17,974 nt of DNA. Source: Falciphora oryzae. Taxonomy: Eukaryota; Ascomycota; Sordariomycetes; Magnaporthales; Magnaporthaceae. The stretch is from positions 853,635 through 871,608 of the forward strand of contig JNVV01000003.1 in the NCBI GenBank assembly GCA_000733355.1. The letters are read 5' to 3'. The stretch's first letter is position 1. The number at the start of each line of letters is the position of its first letter. The notes under the pieces are model-generated. The model did not search any database. It was not told where the DNA came from and worked only from the letters and a program-made list of their open reading frames with translations. The translations under genes and the position numbers were made by a program. This document shows, one piece after another, positions 8,651-15,008 of this stretch.

Positions 8651-10025
8651 TTAAAAGTAACCAAAGCAGTTGGCGTAGTAGGTTACGGTGGCCGACCAGT
8701 CCGAGAAGACACCGATAACCCCAATCTCCCGGACGAGCACGTCGAGCAGCTTGAAGACGTCGCCGTCGCGCTTAAGGATTTTGCCAATTGTGGCGTAGTA
8801 GTAGCCACCGCCGCTGCCGTCGCCCAGCCAGCCGGACCGCTCGAGCGACCAGGTGATGATGTCCATGCCCAGGCGCTTGGCCTCGGTCGCGTAAATAGAG
8901 GGCACGATGGACTCGCCGTCGTCGCCGACGGTAACAAGATACGGCAGGGGCGGCGCGATGACCCTGACGCCGTCGGCGGCGTAGCGGGTCAGGTTCGCGA
9001 CGGCGGCGGGGAAGGTGCCGGGGGCGTCGCCCGACTCGTTGAGCAGGACGGCCTGCTTCGCGAACTCGGGCTCGGCGCGCAGCCAGTAGAGCACGTCGGC
9101 GTACAGGAAGCTCTGGGGCCAGACGCGAGCGGGCGCGACGCCGGCCTCCTTGTATTCGTCGATCATCTTTTGCGCGAACTTCTCCTGCGTGAAGGCGCCG
9201 CCCTTGAACGGCATGGGCACCTCGGGCGTCTTGAGCTCGGGCGTGAACTCGAGGCCCAGGGCATCGATAAGCGCGATGGACTCCTTGTGCGTCATCAGGG
9301 TGCCGCACTCTTTCGCGTACAGATCCGTGCGCCAGGCCGGGGTGCCGCCGAGGAAGTCGGCGGGCGTCGCGGCCGAGGCGTTGAAGCCGTCCATCTTGCC
9401 GCAGAGCCTTTTGAAGTCGGCGAGCGTGATGTCGCTGGTGCAGCACTTTGCCGTCGCCGCCTTGCCCGTGGCCGGGTCGGCGGGCCGGAAGGGCTGCGTG
9501 CACTTGACGTTGAGCTCGGGGATGGCGACGACGTTGGTCGTCGTGTGCAGGTCGCAGTGCGAGTGCCGGCAGACGAGCTCCTCGTCCGAGGTGAAGGCGA
9601 CATCGCACTCCTGGATCCCCGCACCCATACGCGAGCCTGTGTTGGGTTGCAAAGAGCAAGGGTCAGCATCTTGTCCCGGCCAGCCACAACGAAAAGACGG
9701 GTAAGCCCGGCGGATTCAACTCACCGGCAAGAATCGATTCCCGCGTGTGCTCGGGCATCTGCAGAGTACCGCCTCCGCGGTGGCCGATGGAGAGCTTGGT
9801 GGGCTTCATCTGCAGCTCCTTGCACGATTCGAGCTTGCTCTTCAGCGGGCTCTCCTCCATATTATCAACCAGCCAGTACGGCCTGGGGCCGAGCTGCACC
9901 GACTTGACAGGATGGACCTTGGGACTGCCTGGCTTGGTCGGGGCTGCATGGCTGGACTCGCTGAGGGCCAAGAGGCCGGCGACGGCGAGCTGAGCGGTGC
10001 TGGCGCGCATCTTGGAAGACTGCAT
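8651..10025 (-). CDS. Secreted glycerophosphodiester phosphodiesterase-family protein
   Basis: Exons 10025-9725 and 9636-8651; the intron 9724-9637 (88 bp, GTGAGT donor, GCTGACC branch, CAG acceptor) splits a Gly codon. The product is 428 residues from the ATG at 10025, or 423 from the in-frame ATG at 10010; both precede a signal peptide ([18 protein letters not shown]). The GDPD signature is clear: GHRGGG at 81-86, PEHTRES at 91-97, [32 protein letters not shown] from 105, then [44 protein letters not shown], and a [17 protein letters not shown] end typical of the fungal secreted subgroup. The family hydrolyses glycerophosphodiesters to glycerol-3-phosphate and an alcohol; extracellular members can serve phosphate or choline scavenging. 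The second catalytic position reads HSH where classical GDPDs have HD, which is usual for this fungal branch as I recall it. A TATA box lies 136 bp upstream. Confidence 0.92.
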
Positions 10026-10160
10026 GCGCGGATCGAGGCAGAGAATACGGGACGAGGCGACCCTGCAGGAAAGCAAGCAGAGGCAGAGCAGCAGTAGGAC
10101 GCACGGTGGATGAGATGGGACGACATGTGGTGATGGGCAAGATTCGGTGGCATGCAGCTC

Positions 10161-10166
10161 TTTATA
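10161..10166 (-). promoter_or_regulatory. TATA box of the GDPD gene
   Basis: On the minus strand TATAAA lies 136 bp upstream of the ATG at 10025. This spacing matches the protease gene of the same window and supports the chosen start region. Confidence 0.6.
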
Positions 10167-10169
10167 CCC

Positions 10170-11232
10170 TGCACGACTAGGTCGGCGAGGCCACCGATGC
10201 GCCCCTGTTGATCCTCTCACCCCTCCTACGGCCGAGGTAGCCGATGCAGCTGCTTCTTTGGGATGCAGCCTGCCATGACCAATAAAAGGGTGGGCGCATC
10301 GTCCAAGAAGATCCGAGGCGAGGTTGGTAGTGGAGCGGGGGAGAAGCTGGGGAGGTCATGCTGTTGGAACGTCGTGGCACAGAGAGTAAGCGGGCAGTGA
10401 GAGCTGCCTCTCCAGATGCCCCCTGGCCCCACCGTGATCTTTGCTTTTACATGGTGCGCAGATATCTACCTCGCAGAATGCTCGCCGTCTTCCGCCCAGG
10501 TCCATGGGACGATGGAGTGCGTTGCGCTGCTGCGGAACCAGGCCAATTGTCCAATCCCAGCGGCGGAAAGAAGCACTCATGAGGTACAAAAGCGTGCAAC
10601 AGCCTGCCGTCAAGAGGGGTGAGAATGCGTGGGCGAAGCTGTTATCTCGTGAGGCTGGGGCTGGTCGGCCTTGGGAGTCTTGGCGGACGCGGTTCTGCGA
10701 GTCGTTGGACGCACGTGTGAGAGACGAACGGCAGGCTAACAGCTACCCCTGTCGCATCGGCATGACGTGAACCGTGTGCGATCGTTTCAGTGGGGAAACG
10801 CTTGCAGGCGTTGTAAAAGCCGCGGCAGGCTGTGCAGGGTTCAAACTTGATGATGCTAGCGGTGTTTCTGGTATTTCCCCCCGCTGCAGGCACTTCTCGG
10901 GTCCTGGGGCTTGTCAAGGCGCTCGAGAAGAACCGGTTGTGCTAAAAGCACGTTCTGGCGCCGACTTATGATGCGTTTTGAGCGTGAGGTTGACGAAACT
11001 GCTACGTAGCGGTATATGGGCGCTGTCACAAGAGTGGTTCCTCCAGAGGGTAATAGGGCAGGGGAACTCAGGCAGCGCCAGGTTTTTACGGCTTGGGTTC
11101 ATTCACTTGTTTGTGTACGGCACTCCGAATTGATCGTTTCAGAGATTTCTGGAGACCGGCCTTTTTTGAGGTATCAATTGAACTCTGTGGTCAACTGCTA
11201 CCCTGGCCTGCATCAATCTGCCTAGGTATCCA
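10170..11232. other. Intergenic region upstream of GDPD
   Basis: About 1.06 kb holding the GDPD promoter and the 3' end of the GPI-type surface protein gene. No open frame here has a recognisable domain or convincing composition. A CACGTG palindrome at 10712-10717 matches the fungal phosphate-regulator (NUC-1/Pho4) core but is 687 bp from the start codon, so its relevance is uncertain. Confidence 0.5.
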
Positions 11233-11997
11233 TTAATATATCACATAGGCCAGAGCAGCCAGCCCAGCGATCATCAAGGGAATGGTCTCCATTGCCGTTG
11301 CACGGCGAAGAACACTGCTTTCGCTAGTGGTTGTCTTTGGTGTAGTCGTCACCGCAGTCGTTCCCGCCGTCAAAGCGAGCGCATCGGCTGTCGTGGGTGT
11401 CGGCGGCGTGGTGACGACCGCGGTCTGGGCATGCGCGTCGAGATTGCGGGTGGCATGGGCCGTGGCCATCTCGAGCCACACGTGGGCTGCCTCGCCGACT
11501 GCTTTCCAAGCGACAGGACAGCTGGTGGCGAGGACGGAGAAGCTTTCGCTCTTGGCCGTCCAGAACGAGACCACCTCGGAGACATAGGTCGCGTACGCGC
11601 CCGAGAGGACGTCGGCGGGCGCCGCAGTGGTAAAGCCACGCCACGGTTTCGGGTCCAGCACAACGCAGAACACCAGGTCATGCCCGATTGCTGTGGCCCG
11701 GCATGGTGCGTTCACCTCGAAGGTGTACGAGTCGAGGGCGTCAAAGAGGGGCCCGGCGGTAGGCGTGGGGACGTCGAAATACTGCGTGATGCTCTCCGTG
11801 ATGCACTGCCAAGGGCCGGGCGGGAGCGTGCTTCTCAGCCGTGGTGCCGTCATCGTTGTCGTTATTGTGATTTGTTGCCTGTTTTTCCGCGAGCAAGGGG
11901 CGCGGCCGAACACAGACGACGAGTCGGGCAGGAAGTTGGCCGTCACGCCCGCCGCCGCGAGGGCAACAAGGCCCTGGAGAAAGATGCGAAAAAGCAT
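11233..11997 (-). CDS. Probable GPI-anchored surface protein, function unknown
   Basis: Single exon, 254 residues, ATG at 11997, TAA at 11233-11235. Residues 1-20 are a signal peptide (MLFRIFLQGLVALAAAGVTA). The central region carries LPPGPWQCITESITQYFDVPTPTAGPLFDALDSY and later GFTTAAPADVLSGAYATYVSEVVSFWTAKSESFSVLATSCP, a pattern I associate with a family of fungal GPI-type proteins of unknown function (DUF7735-like; not verified). A Thr/Ala-rich linker (TTPPTPTTADALALTAGTTAVTTTPKTTT) follows, typical of O-mannosylated stalks. The hydrophobic tail TIPLMIAGLAALAYVIY fits a GPI-attachment signal. It probably sits in the plasma membrane or cell wall. Only five cysteines are present, an odd number for a secreted domain. 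No introns are needed. Confidence 0.8.
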   Translation of the reverse strand: MLFRIFLQGLVALAAAGVTANFLPDSSSVFGRAPCSRKNRQQITITTTMTAPRLRSTLPPGPWQCITESITQYFDVPTPTAGPLFDALDSYTFEVNAPCRATAIGHDLVFCVVLDPKPWRGFTTAAPADVLSGAYATYVSEVVSFWTAKSESFSVLATSCPVAWKAVGEAAHVWLEMATAHATRNLDAHAQTAVVTTPPTPTTADALALTAGTTAVTTTPKTTTSESSVLRRATAMETIPLMIAGLAALAYVIY

Positions 11998-12277
11998 GTT
12001 TATGGATCACGATGGCGGCAGGGGGAAGGGCAGGCAAGAGGGAGATGAGGGAGGAGGATGCGGAAAGCTGGCGGTAAGCTCGAGGCAACAAAAAAGGGTC
12101 GAGATAGGGGAAACAATGTTTGATTAGCTATCTGTATTCGGAGAACTCGTGCACCGGGACGGCACCCGCTCTTGGCCCGACCACTTTTGAGAAAAGGGCG
12201 CTTGGCATGTGGTCGGATGCGGCGATTTGACACCAACGTTAGCCCCACGAGACAATGGGCCAGACTGCCCCTACGCC
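11998..12277. other. Spacer between the surface-protein gene and the HET region
   Basis: About 280 bp holding the promoter of the minus-strand surface-protein gene and the 3' end of the minus-strand HET region. No convincing TATA box and no gene are seen. Confidence 0.5.
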
Positions 12278-14386
12278 CTACGTCAATATAAACTCCTCAT
12301 CCTTGGGCCCCAACCCAGCCGCCTGGTCGTGCATGATACCGTGGATGTACGCCTCCCCAATGAGGCGGTACGCGCCCTTCGCAACAGGCCGCAGCACGAA
12401 CGGAACCTTGGCGCCGTGCAAGAGACAGATGCGGTCACCAGCACGCGCCGCGCCCGGTACCAGCCCGACGTAGCGCTGCTCGGTGCCGCAAAAGACGGCC
12501 CCGCCAAGACGGTTCGCGAGAGCCGCTGCGGTGCTCCAGTAGTTAGCGATGGTGGTGCGCGTTGCGGGGTCCATGGCGTGGTACTGCTGCGTCTTGTCCC
12601 GCGAGCCGTCGTCCGAGTCGGCGCTGAGCCCAAGCACGACGCTGCCGAGGTTCGCCGGCCATGTCCATGCGGCGGTGTCGCTGCCCGCTGTCCCCTGACT
12701 CCCCTGACCCCCCTCGTCGATACCGTCTCTTGTGGTTCCAGTGGCGGTGATGCCGCGTCCAACCGCGCGGGCGACGTCACGGTAGGACTGCAGCCGGTCG
12801 ACCACGGTCTCGAGGTGCGGGCGGCGCGCGTTGCCGATGGGCAGGCGCAGCAGTAGGTCGGCGGCCGTCTCGCCGGTCGGGTAGCCCTCCGAGTAGTAGC
12901 CCAGCAGCCGGCGGAAGTCGGCCAGCGCGGCGGCGCAGTGCAGGACCCAGCCCTCGCCCATGCGGACCGGGTGCGTGCGTTGGATCGTGTCCCAGGTGAA
13001 GCCGCGAACCCATAGGTACCCCGGCATGGGCGCCAGCGCGGCGGGGGGCACGCGCCACCCAGCTTGGAACTCCCCTCCCGCGGCTGCCCAAGTGGAGATG
13101 GTCCGCGGGGAGTCCCCGCTCGTCCAGCGCGGGATCCAGGAGCAGAAGGAATACGACTTTGTGAATCCCGCACGGTACAGCAACTCCATGGCCTGGCCGT
13201 TAGCGGCGAAGCCCTGGGCGTAGCGCCGGACCACATCCTCGAGCGGCGAGTCGTAGTCGGGGTTGAATATTTCGCTCGCCGCGTCCCCGGCCAGGCCGAG
13301 CATCGCGAAGAGCTTGTCGACCTCCTTGGTCGCGTGCGTGTGGGCAAACAGCTCGAGCAGGCCCAGTAGGCTGGCGTCTGGCGCCCTATGGGCCCCTCGA
13401 TGCCCCTCCATCCTGCAACGCGCCAGTCCGAGAGCGAAGGCTGGGCCGGCATGCGCCAGGAGCCTGACGTGTCCGGAATCCGCCGCCTTGTTGCCGTCAC
13501 CCGATGCCGCCCGGCGATTCAACGCTCCCTCGCACGCGACTAGCCCCTCGAAGAAGTCGTCCCAGCTCACCTCTGACCGTGTGCCGCACATGAGGACGAC
13601 CCTGGGAGCCAGCACGAGCTCTTGCACGATCCAGGTGCGCTCGAACCACTGCCGTCTGAGCAACGAGTCGATAGCCCTCCACACACCATCCCCCTCATCA
13701 GGCACGCTGCCCCACCACCCAGCAGCAGCATCCCCATCACCATCACCCCGCGCCCGGCGGCGAATCCTGCTCAGCGTCTCCAGCGCCTCCCCGCTCCCAT
13801 CATACTCCACACCCAGCCACGCGATCACGCGCTGGGCGCTGCCAAAGACGCGGCGCATGAGGCGGATCTGCAGCGCCTTTTCGCGGGCGTCGGCCTGGTT
13901 TACGCACACGGCGTCGGCCCAGAGCCGGACGCCGACGGCGGTGCCCCGCTCGCGCAGCGCCCGCAACGCGAGATCCAGCGACAGCGTCAGGGGCAGGGCC
14001 ATCCTGCCGCCCGAAGGCGTCTCCACCACCAGGCACCGGCCCCGCCCCAAGGTCAGGGGCTGGCTGCCGCCCCAGACGTAGGAGAGGGCCCAGAAGGGGG
14101 TGGGGTCGCCGAGCGGGACGTGCTGGAGCGAGCCAGTTAGGGGGGCGGTTGGGTCGGGGTTCGCGTCGAGGTAGAGGACGCGGATCTCGCCGTGTTGGAG
14201 GGGTTTGTACTGGTAGGGAGGCGGTCCGTGGGCTTGGAGTTGGGAGGTGGCGGCGCCGGGGGTGCCTGCTATGGATGGAGCGGTGGGAGCAGACTCATCG
14301 GCTCGCTGGGCGTAGAGGACGGGCGGCGTCGCGTGGAAGCAGCCCTCGAACTTGCTGTGCGTGGAAGCAGCCCTCGAACTTGCTGT
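12278..14386 (-). CDS. HET (heterokaryon incompatibility) domain protein without its own ATG; probable C-terminal half of a fusion
   Basis: The frame is open from 14515 to the TAG at 12278-12280 with no introns. The HET domain (PF06985) is plain: YQYKPLQHGEIRVLYLD, ALSYVWGG, LWADAVCVNQADAREKALQIRLMRRVFGSAQRVIAWLG and WFERTWIVQELVLAPRVVLMCG. Next come TKEVDKLFAMLGLAGDA, SWIPRWTSG and the usual C-terminal YRLIGEAYIHGIMHDQA. HET proteins trigger regulated cell death after non-self recognition in filamentous fungi, and the domain is often described as TIR-related. The oddity is the start. The first in-frame ATG is at 14002, after the ALSYVWG motif, so no ordinary start precedes the domain. Sequence upstream of the 28-bp repeat in this frame is only the out-of-frame reading of the neighbouring DUF3883-like exon. 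I therefore read it as the C-terminal part of a NO-VEIN-like::HET fusion put out of frame by the repeat. The end coordinate given is the start of the nearest repeat copy. Confidence 0.8.
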   Translation of the reverse strand, partial: TASSRAASTHSKFEGCFHATPPVLYAQRADESAPTAPSIAGTPGAATSQLQAHGPPPYQYKPLQHGEIRVLYLDANPDPTAPLTGSLQHVPLGDPTPFWALSYVWGGSQPLTLGRGRCLVVETPSGGRMALPLTLSLDLALRALRERGTAVGVRLWADAVCVNQADAREKALQIRLMRRVFGSAQRVIAWLGVEYDGSGEALETLSRIRRRARGDGDGDAAAGWWGSVPDEGDGVWRAIDSLLRRQWFERTWIVQELVLAPRVVLMCGTRSEVSWDDFFEGLVACEGALNRRAASGDGNKAADSGHVRLLAHAGPAFALGLARCRMEGHRGAHRAPDASLLGLLELFAHTHATKEVDKLFAMLGLAGDAASEIFNPDYDSPLEDVVRRYAQGFAANGQAMELLYRAGFTKSYSFCSWIPRWTSGDSPRTISTWAAAGGEFQAGWRVPPAALAPMPGYLWVRGFTWDTIQRTHPVRMGEGWVLHCAAALADFRRLLGYYSEGYPTGETAADLLLRLPIGNARRPHLETVVDRLQSYRDVARAVGRGITATGTTRDGIDEGGQGSQGTAGSDTAAWTWPANLGSVVLGLSADSDDGSRDKTQQYHAMDPATRTTIANYWSTAAALANRLGGAVFCGTEQRYVGLVPGAARAGDRICLLHGAKVPFVLRPVAKGAYRLIGEAYIHGIMHDQAAGLGPKDEEFILT

Positions 14387-14972
14387 GCGTGGCGAGCGAC
14401 AGCATTCCACTGCACTTGATCTGCCAGGGGTCGGCGAAGAGGGCGAGCGTGGGCTGGCTGCAGATGTTGAAGACAAGAGCCAGCACGTAGATCTCCGAGT
14501 GCATCCGCCTGCCGCCTACGGGCGCAAAGGCGAGAGTCTCGGCCTAGGGCTCGTTATTGCGTTAGCTTGGCCGAAGAGGTGGGTTGGCGGGTGAGTAATC
14601 TCGGGCAGAGTTGGGCTTATTAGGTACCTTGGTCACCTGAGCCGCCTCCATCTCGAATGGCGCGTTGGCCGGCCCCTCGGAAAACACGACTTGGATATGG
14701 AACCGGGAGCCTGCCGCGAGGGAATAGACGCGGCGGTGTCCGTGATGCTCCAGAAACGCCTTGAGCCGCCCGCTCGAGTCGACAAGCGTGAAGGTCGAGA
14801 CCCTGGGATCCGGCGCGCCCATTAACGGCTTATGGCCCGCCCTGCTGCGCATCTTGCTCGTCCAGTGTTTCTGCGGCAAGTAGTCGTCCGGGAACGTTCG
14901 AGCGAGGAAATCGCTGACCTGTGTATATGTAAGCAGCCATCGGCCACGTCGGTTGAGGGTCTGGGATGGAGA

Positions 14973-15008
<36 letters not shown>

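Noticed and set aside
8642..9907. Long plus-strand open frame opposite the GDPD gene
   Set aside because: Arises from GC3 bias of the minus-strand GDPD gene, runs through its intron and has no recognisable domain.
10830..10860. tRNA-like B-box (GGTTCAAAC)
   Set aside because: No flanking T-stem pairing, no A-box at the proper distance and no acceptor stem.
11431..12127. Overlapping plus-strand open frames opposite the surface-protein gene
   Set aside because: No domain, no splice logic, composition explained by the minus-strand gene.
14331..14386. A tiny intron covering one copy of the 28-bp repeat
   Set aside because: The only GT...AG within it spans 25 nt, far below workable fungal intron size, and has no branch point.
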